DNA from: Setaria digitata
Lineage: Eukaryota; Nematoda; Chromadorea; Rhabditida; Setariidae
DNA length: 34,300 bases
Direction: 5' to 3'
Assembly (NCBI GenBank): GCA_003640385.1
Contig: RCAB01000599.1
Span: 1 to 34,300 of the forward strand
Position numbers and translations under genes: made by a program. Position 1 is the first letter of the stretch. The number at the start of each line of letters is the position of its first letter. Positions 1 through 10,944 of this stretch are shown here, in pieces. The notes under the pieces are model-generated. The model was given only the letters and a program-made list of their open reading frames with translations. It searched no databases and had not been told where the DNA came from.

Positions 1-73
1 GTTTGAGGAAAAGATCACAAGCACTTCCTTTTCCTACTGCTGGTATCATTTGTTAGCTGTGCAATTTTGTTTG

Positions 74-147
74 ATGCAATGCTATGTAGTACGATTGGAT
101 ACTTAAAAAAAATTTGAATGCAATGCTATGTAGTACGATTGGATACT
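74..147. repeat. Direct repeat, two copies of about 30 bp
   Basis: The block ATGCAATGCTATGTAGTACG and the ten bases after it occur at 74-103 and again at 118-147, identical over 30 bp and 44 bp apart. It looks like a recent local tandem duplication. I see no open frame or splice signal tied to it. Confidence 0.85.
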
Positions 148-267
148 GAAAAAATGTGCTGAAAATAGTAAGAGAAAGTAATAAAATTGCTGGAAATGCT
201 ACTTAGATTTATGGAATGTTTGTCTTTTTCCAAACTTTTCTAATAGATCAGATCTATCTGATTTATC

Positions 268-420
268 CGCAAGCACTTTGTTGACAGTAATTTGTAATAC
301 TGTCCTCTCTTTCAAGGTTATTGCATTTGTTTAGTAACTGCATTTCATTGGCCTCTGCTAATGAGGTCGATAATGAATATTCTTGGCGAAATGATTTTGA
401 GCTATCCTTCAGTATTTCAT
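268..420. other. Segment open on both strands, possible exon
   Basis: On the minus strand a frame of about 50 codons (ending AACG, stop TAA near 268) contains AEANEMQLLNKCNNLERED, which looks like a helical coding sequence. On the plus strand the same DNA is open for about 40 codons with LASANEVDNEYSWRNDFEL. Neither side has a clean pair of splice sites. It is probably one exon of a gene whose other parts lie at the window edge, but the strand cannot be fixed from sequence alone. Confidence 0.25.
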
Positions 421-665
421 CATATCATTGTCACTAACCAAATTTTTTAAATTTTCCTGTATTCTTTTGCAAACAGACACGATAGAATTAATGACCTCAT
501 CTTACCTTAACTAGCACGGAAATTTGCCATTAGTCTCATGAGAAAAATATCACTACATTCAGTGAATGACCTATTACAACAGTAACTTGAAAATAGTAGT
601 GGTAATAGCAATATTAGAATAAAATAAAATAGCATTTTATTTATTATCTGAGGATTCCTTTCCAG

Positions 666-2114
666 CCACACCAATAAAACCAGCCGTGTAGATGGTCGAA
701 GTTACCCGATGAGCTCTTTTCGTAGTTATTTGCAGTAAGTTTATCTGAGACTGTTAAAATGCAGCATAATCATTTAAAGTTGTAAATTTTTTGCAAATGC
801 AGAATTAAACGAATCTGGAATTTGAAAAGAGAGATGTGCTATAGTGATGTGCTTGCAATATGGATGTCGTCATCACTTTTCTTCGTCAGAGGAATTGTTA
901 TATGGATATTGAGTATATATATTTTTTCTACAGTTCATGTTTTTTTTTTCCTAGTACTTGTAAATATTAAACGGATTTTGCTAAAAGAAAAAACTTTCTG
1001 GTGAAAGAGTGGCACAAAATCTTTTAGATTAATTAGTTATTGGGATTCTGAATGTTTTTACGCCCATCAGAAGTTTTCACTTAATTTTGGTATGGTTTTA
1101 TTTATTTTTTCATTGCTTTCACTATATTTGCTGAGCAGCAATTTGCACTATTAAATATGGCTTGTATATCATGCAGTTACTGCTTCAGTAAGAGTTTGTT
1201 AATACCATCATAAACTTTCATGACGATTTAAATTGATATGCTTGACTTCTTCTGCTTTGAATATGTTATATTTCTGACTAAAAAAATTTTGTGCGAATGA
1301 TTTCAGTCTCAGTATAGAAAAGTGACAGAATGATATGTATCGTTTCGTAATCAGCTTCGGTAGATATTATTAGAGAACAATTTTTCAAAGTGAGGAAAAT
1401 ATACAGAATAAAAGAAAATTCTTTGAGGAAAACTGCACTTCTCATATTATAAAATATGCATTTTCTGAGATATTCGCGGCATATTTATCGTTACTTGGCT
1501 GAAAACGCACATTTTGGTAACTCCAGAAATGAAACTGAAAAGCAGCTCAAATTAGTATGTAAAAACTTCTTCGTTCCTAACTAGCCTTTAATTTATTTTT
1601 GTTATTTTTCATGCGTGCTTTTTTCTTGGCTTTAATGCATGGTTTTTTTTTTTTTTGAATCTACATTTTTTTTGTCATTGTATGTGGTGCATGTAGTGTT
1701 TTTACAAGCTTTACTTTGTGGATTCTTTTCTTTATTAGTGAAACTTATATTCTAAAACAAAATAATAGATTGGCTGAGAATTTTTCAATGGTCATTGAAA
1801 AATGTCAGTTGATAAAACGAATGGCTCTGACATAGTTTACAGAGGCTATTTTGTACATAGTTTACAGAGGTTATTTTGTACATACCACTGTCATGAAGCC
1901 ATAAGAGTAAATAAGAACTGGTAAGTAAAAATATTTTACTATAAAAATAGTTATCGATCACTACCTGATCAGCATTTTAGGAGGAGTTCACATTCCAACA
2001 AGTGACGCATTATCTCTGGAATTCAGTAATTCTTTGACCTCCACAGCAATGCAAGCAGTACTAATCAATTTAGAACTGTTTATAGTTGCTCAAGATAAAC
2101 AGAATAGTCATTAG
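666..2114 (+). CDS. Candidate multi-exon plus-strand gene, unknown product (exons only partly resolved)
   Basis: I do not recognise this gene. Exon 666-734 has an excellent acceptor (CTTTCCAG) and donor (CA|GTAAGT). It joins in phase 2 to exon 803 onwards after TGCAG, which either stops at 1004 or leaves at a GTATAT donor after 912. The joined frame runs from a polar Ser/Arg-rich stretch (RVDGRSYPMSSFRSYL) into a strongly hydrophobic, probably membrane-spanning segment. Further coding-like plus exons are an open frame from an ATG at about 1460 ending at the GTATGT donor near 1554, exon about 1812-1920 (GGCTCTGACATAGTTTAC region, donor CTG|GTAAGT), and a terminal block from 1981 after ATTTTAG. 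Phase 2 ends the terminal block near 2000; phase 1 stays open to TAG at 2114. I could not join all blocks in one consistent phase, so this may be two genes or include missing exons. Confidence 0.35.
1830..1879. repeat. 25-bp tandem duplication
   Basis: ACATAGTTTACAGAGGCTAT followed by TTTGT is repeated immediately (1830-1854 and 1855-1879) with one C/T difference. It lies inside a candidate plus-strand exon. Because the unit is 25 bp, not a multiple of three, the two copies are read in different frames (IVYRGYF, then HSLQRLF). Confidence 0.8.
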
Positions 2115-2131
2115 ATTTTGCAATATTTCTT

Positions 2132-2423
2132 TTATTTATAAAGTGAGTTAAAAATATTCCTAATATCTTCCTGCGCAACCTTGTCCGCTATTAGCATAAA
2201 GTAAGTACAATTGGCAATAAATTTTGCTTGGCGTTTTTGTAAGTAATGGCCTTCCTTCTCAAAACACACTGAAAACGACCGTTCGGATTCGCCATATCGT
2301 TGTGGAATATCATCTAGAACTGATATATCATCCTTTGATTGGCAATTCTGAAATATCTTTTATCTTTAGTTGATTTTTTCAGTAATTTTTCTTACATTTT
2401 TTAATGAGTTTCTCAGCAGTCAT
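2132..2423 (-). CDS. Small two-exon gene, 71-residue unknown protein
   Basis: Exon 1 runs from the ATG at 2423 to 2396 and ends AAAT|GTAAGA. Exon 2 starts at 2319 after ATATATCAG and ends with TAA at 2132-2134; both junctions are phase 1 and the intron is 76 bp. The protein begins MTAEKLIKKFLDDIP, continues with RSFSVCFEKEG and KFIANCTYFMLIADK, and ends IRNIFNSLYK. There is no signal peptide; the composition suggests a compact alpha/beta cytosolic protein. A second acceptor (GATATTTCAG, exon start 2347) keeps the frame open further upstream but would create a stop if joined to exon 1, so the shorter exon was chosen. The stop codon is part of TATAAATAAA, which may also be the polyadenylation signal. 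I do not recognise a family; a loose likeness to the C-terminus of SRP14 was not convincing. Confidence 0.5.
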
Positions 2424-2821
2424 CTTTTAACGGATTGGTTCTATATATTATTTATTGAAAATTCAAAGATATGCATTACAAAATTTTATATTAGGAAATG
2501 AGTCGACTGAAAAGTTCTCCTGTAACCGATATTTTAATATTTACTATTGTCAAAGCAAAACTATAACATATATAATCATAAATAATTCCGAAGCTTTAAG
2601 TAAGCTAAAAATCTAATAGATCGTTAAACTCCTGCGATTAGAAGGTACAAACCGCTGATAGGCCTAGATCGACTTGCTCGGTATATGACAGGATTATCTT
2701 TTGGGAAAAAATATATTTAAAAAAAAAAAAGAAAAAATTATAGACGAAGTAGTAATAAAAAATAAAAAATGATGAAAGGCAGTGGAAAATGGATATTATT
2801 ATTATGAAAATGCAGAGGAAT

Positions 2822-4837
2822 TTATCTGCCACTGAGGGTGTTCCTTACCACATGATTAATATTATGAAAAAGAGATGCAAACTGCTGACTGGCTGATATT
2901 TCAATGATGTGATCCATGGCTGAGTAGGCTATTAATAGCTGCAAAGAGTGAATTAAAGTGAATATAATTAATGTAAGACTTTTTAGCCCATCAATTAAAC
3001 AAATGAGAAAAGGAATAGCCAAAATTTTAGAATGTAATATTTTAACCAGTAGGAGAAGTACAGGTTTCATGAAAAGTAAGGTATAAATCGTTTTTTTAAC
3101 TTGAAAATTTTGAATAGAAGAATTTTAAAACCATACTTTTGTGTTGCTATTATTTAGTATGTTAATATATCTCAATTGACCACTCAGATCAATATTAGCT
3201 GCTAATTTAAGACAAACTGCTGCTTCATCACCATTTTGCACTCTTATTTTCAAGAACTTAAATACTGAAAGTAAACATCAAATAATTTTCAGGAGTAAGT
3301 AAGTGGTTTTATTTAGAAGAATAATTAAGATTAATTACTGTCCGTTAAATATAAAATTGCTACTGCTATTCTCTGTGTTAAAGTAGTTCAAAATTGGCGT
3401 TGGAAGGTCTCAAATTCTGAAAATTTTTGTGAAAAATTTTTGTGAATAAATTAATGCAAATATCCAGAAATGTACGCAATACCTGTATAAAAGATATATC
3501 GCGCTATAAAACGAAATATTCTGAATCTCTCCCAAAGCCATAATCCAAATTTAACCATCCAAATATGTTTCATGCCGTGAACTCCAACGCCTATTGGATT
3601 GATCAATGCAACACCTTTACAGCGATCCTGAAGGTGTGATGTAAAGCAGTTTTTATTATTCCCTGTGTTAAAGCAGTTCAAAAATACTACGCATCAGACT
3701 GCAAATTTCTTAAATCCAAAAAATTTTTGTGGAATGAACACGAATATCCGGAAACGTGCATAATCTGTACAGTAACACCATCGACAAGATAATCTGAAAT
3801 GAAAATATAACATCATGGTGATCAGAGCTATCAGGTAGGAGGGATACAATCACTGGAACAATCTTTTGCCTTTTATCCATTATATTATCAAACTCTAACT
3901 GGATTTCTAGCAGCCATCCGAAGAGCATTTTCCGATCCTCGGCTGTGCCCCAGAAATACAATATTATCGCCAACATTCAGTGAATTAATTAATTTTTGAA
4001 CGAACTGCATGCGCTCTTCATTAGTATAGTGTAGTTTTTCATGATCTTCAAAATATTTTTTACTTGGCAAAAAAAGTGAAATAAATTTCGATCTTCTAGA
4101 CAAATACCATCTGGTTAATAACATCATCGATGGAAACGAAAAATAAGGAAGCAAATATTACTCATTTTTAAAGATGCAAAATTTATCCATATGCAATTAT
4201 AAATTAGTTGATCCCTTGATCATTAATTTAAACTCATCCATTGCATTGAAATGTTCATAAGAGTGTATAAATTACATGTATAAAACATTTGGCACTTTTT
4301 TTTTTCTTAATTGTTAAATTTAAAAAAAAAGAAAACACACGAGGGGTATAACCTTGACCAGGAAAATTAATGCCTATAAAGCGAATTCCATATTTATGCA
4401 AGTGTGGCAGGATATACTTGAAATCCTTATGAGAGCCTGGTGTGCCATGACAGCCTACAACAGTTCCGATACGGGATCCACCTGGAAGACTGTCCTGTAA
4501 ATTTTCAGAACTTTTCAACAACATTTTAATTAATTGCGATATGAAGAAGAAATATTGCTGGTATTTCATAAAATTTCATGAAATTTTTAAATCGCGTCAA
4601 TGGGTAACAGGCCATATGGAGATGGTAAATTAAATTTGAGAAATAAAGAAATCAGTCTCTTAAAAGAAGTGGGAAAAAGGTAATATTATTATAAAGAACC
4701 TGCACAACAGCATCTACATCAACTGACTGCTGATCAAAGAAATCAATTCGAATGCGCTGTGTCCGTAATACTGACGGCACATTAACTTCTAGTTCTACTG
4801 GTGACTTCAGATTAATTAATGATCCTATAGTACACAT
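2822..4837 (-). CDS. DUF1057-type alpha/beta hydrolase, complete, six exons
   Basis: Exons are 4837-4700, 4557-4341, 4045-3900, 3627-3483, 3264-3137 and 2938-2822 (stop TAA). All five junction phases agree (0, 1, 0, 1, 0) and give 296 residues, close to the roughly 300 usual for nematode DUF1057 hydrolases. The fold is an alpha/beta hydrolase. The HG oxyanion-type motif is at 83-84 (GCHGTPGSHKDF), followed by the strand and turn GINFPGQGYTP. The nucleophile elbow GHSRG has Ser153, and AYSAMDH carries the likely acid Asp267. DUF1057 proteins are predicted serine hydrolases of unknown substrate; no signal peptide is seen, so it is probably cytosolic. A conserved block GDEAAVCLKLA marks exon 5, which lacks an ATG and is easy to miss. 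The third exon could start at a different AG; the join chosen restores GYTPHHEKL. A GTAAGG at the end of the last exon could be a donor, but the stop there gives the expected family length. Confidence 0.85.
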
Positions 4838-4916
4838 AGAAGAGGTGGAATGATTGATGAGATGTAATTCACGTTTGCACTAAGATTGTGATCATAGAGC
4901 TACCACTGAAAAATGT

Positions 4917-4937
4917 TTTTTTTTTTTTTTTTTTTTC
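4917..4937. repeat. Poly-T tract just upstream of the hydrolase start
   Basis: An uninterrupted run of about 20 T lies some 80 bp upstream of the minus-strand ATG at 4837 (as poly-A in gene orientation). Similar runs occur at about 1642-1656, 5635-5654, 22671-22693, 25407-25422 and 26220-26240. They are typical of AT-rich nematode intergenic and intron DNA and carry no specific function that I can show. Confidence 0.6.
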
Positions 4938-4986
4938 AATAAAAAAAAGGCCTTTTAGAGAAAAATTTATCTTCAAGAAATGATCA

Positions 4987-5070
4987 TTTTATTAATCTGA
5001 GCAACAAATTTCATTTTATTTATCTGAGCAACAAATTTCATTTTATTTATCTGAGCAACAAATTTTATTA
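4987..5070. repeat. 27-bp tandem repeat, three copies
   Basis: The core CTGAGCAACAAATTTCATTT followed by TATTTAT starts at 4997, 5024 and 5051; the last copy is slightly diverged. The array lies in the short intergenic DNA 5' of the hydrolase gene. No coding frame continues through it. Confidence 0.8.
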
Positions 5071-5099
5071 GGTCATAACTTTAAAATTTAATAATTAAA

Positions 5100-8090
5100 T
5101 AGCTATTGATACTTGTAATGCAAACTGTTCCCTACCAGAAATGGTGATTATTGCTCTTTATATTATCAGTATATTGATAAGAAAGCATATTTCCATATTC
5201 GCCTAATTGCCATATACATAAATGGATTATAAGAAAAACTGTGCTATAATTCTCCTTATGTAAATAAAGAAAAAAGATAAGCATAACAGTTATTGTGAAA
5301 TAGTTTAGTAACTGATATTGTAACGTTCAGTCGAATAGTTAATGAATAGAGAATAAGAAAATAATAAAGTATTTGAAGTATATTGGCAAAGGGTTCAAAA
5401 AAAATCTGGTAAAAAACAACTAAAATATTTGGAATGTTTTTTTCAAGTAAAAATGTGGAAATATAGTTGACGGATGAACGTGTTAGACATACAATGATCA
5501 AATTTTATTAATATTCTCTAGTTTTCATTCATTTAATGTTACGCTTTTTTTATGAAAAAACCACTTTTATTTTCTGTTATTTCTCAGCAGCACTTTCCAA
5601 TTTTTTTCAATTCGAAAATTTCTTAATTAGGAGTTTTTTTTTTTTTTTTTTTTTGGATGGGAAATCACAGTTATCACTTTTAGGAAAACTGGCTGAAAAA
5701 TTCAGCAGTACTATAAGGTCCATGCATTTTTAATCCTTATTTAATATAATACACTTAATGATTCACACCCATATTTTTTCGTCACGAAAGTAATACATAA
5801 TTTAGCCAGTTGAATTGAAATTTTTTTCTTTTGAATCATTTAAAAAGAATTTTGGTAACCCTACTAAAAAAAATAATTCATATAACAGTGAAAATAAATG
5901 TACAATATTTTGATAAATAAAAAGCGCAAAATTATAATGAATGAAAACAAATTTTTGTCTGTTAACCTTACTGCATGGAAATGCTGAAACAAATACAGGC
6001 ATGAATGAGACTGAGTGTGAATTAAATAATTCTAAAAAAATAAAAATATATGTAAAGATAAAATTTAATAAAATAGTTAAAAGAATATCTTCAGTAACAA
6101 CGTGAGTCTTTGATTAATTGGTTTTCAACATTTTTACTAATCACTCAGCATATTTGCATATTTTAGAAGTATTTCTAAACGAATGTTGGACATTAAATTG
6201 AAGTTGTAAAAATGATATTAAAAATGAATAAAATCAACAAAAAATCAAAGCGCGAAATTATGAACGGAAGCGATAAAGATGAATAAAAATGATGTGATAA
6301 GACAATAGTTGCGACAACCCATTACAGTCAAGCGTTACCAGCACGTAAATGAATCCCAGCAGACGATAGCGATTTACGATAGGACGAAAATTTACTCTTT
6401 CATTTAGGCAGAATCATTAGAATCAATTGGAAAACTTATTAATAAGAGGAAAGAACGGCGAAGAGTAAGAGGGAGAAGTTATTCGAACAGAAAACCTCGT
6501 CACTTTGCCACTTTCGTTCCATCACGGTAAAATTAGAATCTATTCATAATGTAATCATTCTAACAGCAGAGAAATAAAATGCAATCGATGAAAACTGTGG
6601 GTGTAACATTTGACTTTTTAAATTTGTTAAGAAGAAAAGAAAGTTTAATGAAAGAATATTTTCCAAAGATTATTTTTCATTTAGTTTGATATGGGGCGGT
6701 ATCATATGGTTTCGTCCCAATCATCTTGATTCATCTTGATTGAGACGAAACCATATGATATCTGATAAATATTTCCAATGTTCGATGATAAAGTAGTTTA
6801 AAAAAGCTAAATAAGCATAAATGTCAGATGGAAAGGTTTGAAGCGACATTTAAATTTAGGGCTTAATAAACATTAATTGATTAACTGTGTGTAATTATTA
6901 TCATTAAAAAAGGGGGACTACTCTTATTTGTGGATTTGGGTGATTCAAACAATGCGAAAATAAATATATTTAAACTAATTCTAATTTAGACAATAACTCT
7001 TGGAAGAGAAGTTATCAGTTTATAATGATTACAGAGAATTTATCTCGTTAAACAGATTAATAATACCTAATTGATTATGAAAATGATGCTATTTTTTGAT
7101 TTCGAAGTAATTTTATTCATTGAAAATTAACTAAAATTGCCTCATGCTTCCTGGTAAAGATAAACAATAAAAGTAATAGGAAATGTAATTAAAAGTATTA
7201 AAAAATGTTACAATCAATAGCCATTAAACTTACGAGCATTTCATGAGAATTTTTTTGAATGACTTTTCGAATTTCAGAAGTTTTACTTTTTTTCCAGGGG
7301 ATGGAATGCAGAAGAAAAATAAAGTGATAAAGATAAAAATATACACAAGGTGCAGAAAAATGGTAGATATAAGAGAATTTTGTCAAGGAGCATTTCTGTG
7401 TTCTTTATTTAGCTTTTAAAACTGCTGTTGATTTGGAAAAAAAGCATAAGCACCTTTTTCAGTTTTATTTTACCATGAAGTGAAAAAAAAAAGATTGTGA
7501 AGGAGAAGTTCATGAGAAGGAATTTCGAAAGTAAGGAACAAAAAATTGTTTACTTTGTGAATTTGCAAAAAAAGAGAAGGGAGATGCATGAAATTTCATT
7601 AAACTTCTTCATAAATGAAAAAGTCGGAATTTTAAAATGTCATGCTTTTTTTTGTGCTCTTATTGCATCAGCATAGGAAACTGTAAGTAATGTTACATTC
7701 TGAATCATTTGAAAATGAGTTATTATAATGTATCGGTTACAGAAAATTATGGATTATATTTTAATAGACTGCTTTTTTTTTATTCTGCAGCCCTAGTTAT
7801 TTCCAATATCTGTTCATTTTTATTTCAAGAATATTCGTTTCTCTACATAAAACTCTTCAATAAAAATAATAATTTTACTGATTAGTAATATATAAAACAG
7901 CATTAATTGAGTAAATATTCTATTTAAAAACTGGAAAATGATTTTAAGTTCATCAAAACACTTACATTTCAAAAAAAAAAAAGTGAGTAACTGTCAATAT
8001 CCAGCAACATCGATTACAAAATATTAGATATATTATCATTAGACAAGAAAACGGTCCAGTTAAAATCAATTCAATTAATAAAATGTTAGT
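5100..8090. other. Intergenic stretch with no convincing gene
   Basis: Open frames here are short, rich in Phe/Leu/Lys/Asn from A/T runs, and lack paired splice sites. The only distinctive items are the inverted repeat at 6700-6760 and a less AT-rich, purine-rich block at about 6240-6540 that could be regulatory. A minus-strand stretch near 7222-7300 (SEIRKVIQKNSHEML) ends at a strong CTC|GTAAGT donor, but it has no acceptor or ATG I can defend. Confidence 0.5.
6700..6760. repeat. Near-perfect inverted repeat (24-bp stem, 13-bp loop)
   Basis: The left arm 6700-6723 (TATCATATGGTTTCGTCCCA plus ATCA) is the reverse complement of the right arm 6737-6760 with a single mismatch. The loop holds TCTTGATTCATCT. 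Such a palindrome can form a cruciform or a hairpin RNA. The almost perfect pairing and lack of bulges fit a small foldback element better than a conserved microRNA precursor, but the length would allow either. Confidence 0.85.
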
Positions 8091-8167
8091 CTCATAAATA
8101 GCTGAAAAAAATTTGGAAGTATGAATGTGCGAAGAGCTGAATTTGAAAATTAAAAGCAAATCTGAAC

Positions 8168-8512
8168 CTTGCAGCACTCCTTGCAGCGAAGATCATTTCG
8201 TCAGACGTCAGAAATGCTTCATTTGCTTTTTCCAGTGATGATAAATTCTCATTAACGACAGGTTTCGAATATGGTACTAAAAAAGGACTTAAGGTTGTGA
8301 CTGGGAAAAACGCATTTATTTGTCTTGGTATTTGTGATGACAAGAAGCTTATTTTAAGTTTTCCAGTAGTGGTCGCAGTTCCTATTGATGTCTCTTTGGA
8401 TTCCTCATTTTCTATTCTCATTTCTGTTATATTCTGCTGCTGGATAACTGTCTGGAGATATTTAGTAATGTTAGAGATTGGGTAGGAGTCAATAGAAAAG
8501 TGTTTGATGACG
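8168..8512 (-). CDS. Ser/Thr-rich coding-like segment, possible continuation of the upstream gene
   Basis: A frame open from about 8512 to 8168 contains NITEMRIENEESKETS, TATTTGKLKI and NENLSSLEKANEAFL. It ends at a plausible donor (GCTGCAAG|GTTCAG, phase 2). Its composition matches the exon chain at 8797-9102. It could be reached by splicing from a frame that contains LILPQQQQLTN, through a weak GTCATC donor and a CAGACAG acceptor (phase 1). No downstream exon was found. It may be an exon of the same gene, a decaying remnant, or part of an alternative transcript. Confidence 0.35.
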
Positions 8513-8552
8513 ATTCGTTAATTGCTGTTGCTGCGGAAGGATTAAATTTCGC

Positions 8553-10554
8553 TTAATGAGAATGTAGTCTTTCAGTGAAATGTAAGAAATGTTCAGTGGT
8601 TCGAAGATTTTTGTCAGATAAAGTAGTTCCGTTTTTGGATGTTGAAGCTACTGGTAGAGAAAGATGAAGGATAATGCAGTCTTCTCATCAGTAATCGATT
8701 CAATAGCTCCTGTTGCTAATTCTTTAGAAGTCGAGTGACTTCAGTTAGTTGTAATTGATCAGTAGCTATGGGCGAAAAAATTGATGTTTCATTAACCTGT
8801 TAATGGCTGTTTAATGATTGACTGTACCATAGACCTTTCCGCACTTTCCGATCTTGAAATTCTGCTCATAAATTGAAAATCAATTTCCATTATTCTTGAT
8901 GTAAAGTTAGCTACTTCAGTTTCTGTTGTTGAATAACTTGCTAGTATACTGATCGGTGCAGATGTCAGATTTAGTTGCTGTTGCTGACAAATCGAATGGG
9001 ACTTCAGTTGAATGAACATAACTGATGTATGTTGTGGTAACGAATTTGTGATGGGTGTTTTGGATCTATCGGCAGTTACTGTTGTTTTTTTATCTGAAGT
9101 TGCTAAAATAAGCAAGTTTTCCGATATCGTGAATTCCTTAACTTGAAAAAACGATGAGAGATAAAATTATATAAAATTTTCACCTTTACGCTCCATACAT
9201 AGTTTCTCAAACTTTTCGAAAATTAAAAAAAAAAAAAATCATGTTTTAGAAATTATGATGACATGTAAAAAAAAAAAAAAAAAGAGAATCTGATAAATTA
9301 ATGTTTGCAAGCATTCAAAATATGACGGAAATTTGAATTTCTTGCGCATCCTTGTGATCGATATCGAACTCATTCGTAAGGTAAAATATATAGAAATATC
9401 TAGGTGTTTTTTTTTTCTAATTATGATTCTAATAATGGCTTTTGATAATTATGAGAAATATTGAATTTTTACTATAGCATCTTAAATATAAAATCTAACG
9501 TGACTAATCAGAAAGAATAACTTCAGCTAATTTTTCACCATCCAAACTAGCGAAATTCATATTGATAATGTTTTGAATATCTCTAAAATGTTCCCAGTTG
9601 CTAATGATAATGCGAGATGTGCCATTTGAATTCTCTGTTGAAATCTGTTCCAGAGAATTTTTCGCTGAATTTATATCGCTCTTGTATATTTTCTTGCTAC
9701 TGCAAATTAAGAGCCAAGTTTAATATTCGGTGATTTTCATAGTGTAAATAAAGTTCCAAAAATTTTCAGATTTTAGCAGAAACTTATTGTAACTGCTGTT
9801 TCGTAAAATAATGAATACAAGTTGCACTAATAAGAGTGTTGAAAAAATTCATTTGTTTATAAAAAATTTATTTACCTGTACATGGCTCTATCTGGAACAA
9901 ATAGTACATATGTCATTTGCGGTGACCATGGAATTTTGCGAAAAGATTGAATAGCGCCGAAAAAAACTTTTTTAATGAAACATTTGAACAAAAGATTCGA
10001 TATTTCGAAACTAAAAAAAGTTCAAAAATTTCTAATTCAAGATTTGCTTATTTATAATACAAAATAAAGAGAACAATAATATAATTTTGTATACTAATAT
10101 TGTTAGTCGGTCTCGTATTATAGAAAATATTTTCTAACTCGCAGAGAACTTCTGACTTCGTCAGAAATCTACTAAAACTAGCTTCAGCACTGATTGCTTC
10201 GATGATATATGTCGTACAGAGATTATGGCTTGTTTCTAGTAGATTTTGGATGACTTCTAGTATTTAACCTGGAAAAAGTAATCACTTACAATCTTATGCG
10301 TTTGAAATTAGACTCAAAAGCAAAACTAATTCACAGTTGATAATTTTTCGCTTGCTTCATGAAATTATTCAACATCGAAATGAATAGATGACATTTTGAT
10401 ACATAATCACTTACTCTATATGATGCTGCTTGTGATTCATTTTTTTCTTTCTGCTTTCAGCCATACTTATGCAAAAACAAGGATTTCACTAGATTTTAAA
10501 CTGCTGATTTCTGTTAGCGTAACATCTGTTTCTATCCCAGCACTTGAAGTTGAA
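8553..10554 (-). CDS. Ser/Thr/Gln-rich unknown protein, six-exon chain (5' end missing)
   Basis: Exons that join in phase are 10554-10490, 10256-10139, 10010-9876, 9699-9539, 9102-8797 and 8650-8553 (stop TAA), about 294 residues. The N-terminal half is mixed and hydrophobic-helical: EISSLKSK, then EAISAEASFSRFLTKSEV, then FKCFIKKVFFGAIQSFRKIP and MTYVLFVPDRAMYS. The C-terminal half is low-complexity Ser/Thr/Gln (SICQQQQLNLTSAPIS, STSKNGTTLSDKN). Alternatively, exon 4 simply continues to TAG at 9504 (GEKLAEVILSD), which would give a short isoform. The block SFSRFLTKSEV followed by VLFVPDRAM faintly recalls a FAS1 domain, but key FAS1 positions are not clear. The first exon and ATG were not found; a hydrophobic MLLLNWIFLEV frame just upstream is out of phase. 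The function is unknown. Confidence 0.45.
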
Positions 10555-10944
10555 CTTCAAGAAAAATCCAATTTAACAGCAACATAGAATATCCTGTGTT
10601 GCATTTTCAGCAGCTGTGCTCAACATTGGATGGAAAACATGCTCATGTTTTTTCTCTTTTTTTTTTGGAGAGGAGAAGTATGGCATTAGGATTTTATGCA
10701 TAAATAACTTCAAAAGAGGAGCTTTCATGATTTTATTTAAAAAAAGAAAAGAAGAAGCATTTAAGAACTTTATTAAATATAACACAGGTTTTTTGTCACT
10801 TTCTCTATTATTCTTTCACTATCATTCTTTTGCTATATTATTCTTTTGCTTTTGCTAGTAATCATAAACTAAAAAGGAATAAATGAAATTCCAACCAAAT
10901 TTATCATCATTTAACTGAATTATTGTTAATATAACTGGTACAGC

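Noticed and set aside
2132..2423. Assignment of the 71-residue protein to SRP14 or SRP9
   Set aside because: Only the C-terminal helix loosely resembles SRP14; the conserved basic core is not visible and the protein is short.
3710..3976. 88-codon minus-strand ORF inside the hydrolase gene
   Set aside because: It overlaps exon 3 and intron 3 of the hydrolase in a different frame and has no family similarity.
4987..5070. CRISPR-like array
   Set aside because: The units abut with no unique spacers and the genome is eukaryotic; it is a simple tandem repeat.
8297..8485. Plus-strand 62-codon ORF
   Set aside because: It is the antisense shadow of the Ser/Thr-rich minus-strand segment; no splice or start support.
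10010..10139. Firm FAS1 domain call in the Ser/Thr-rich gene
   Set aside because: The likeness rests on two short segments; not enough to annotate a domain.
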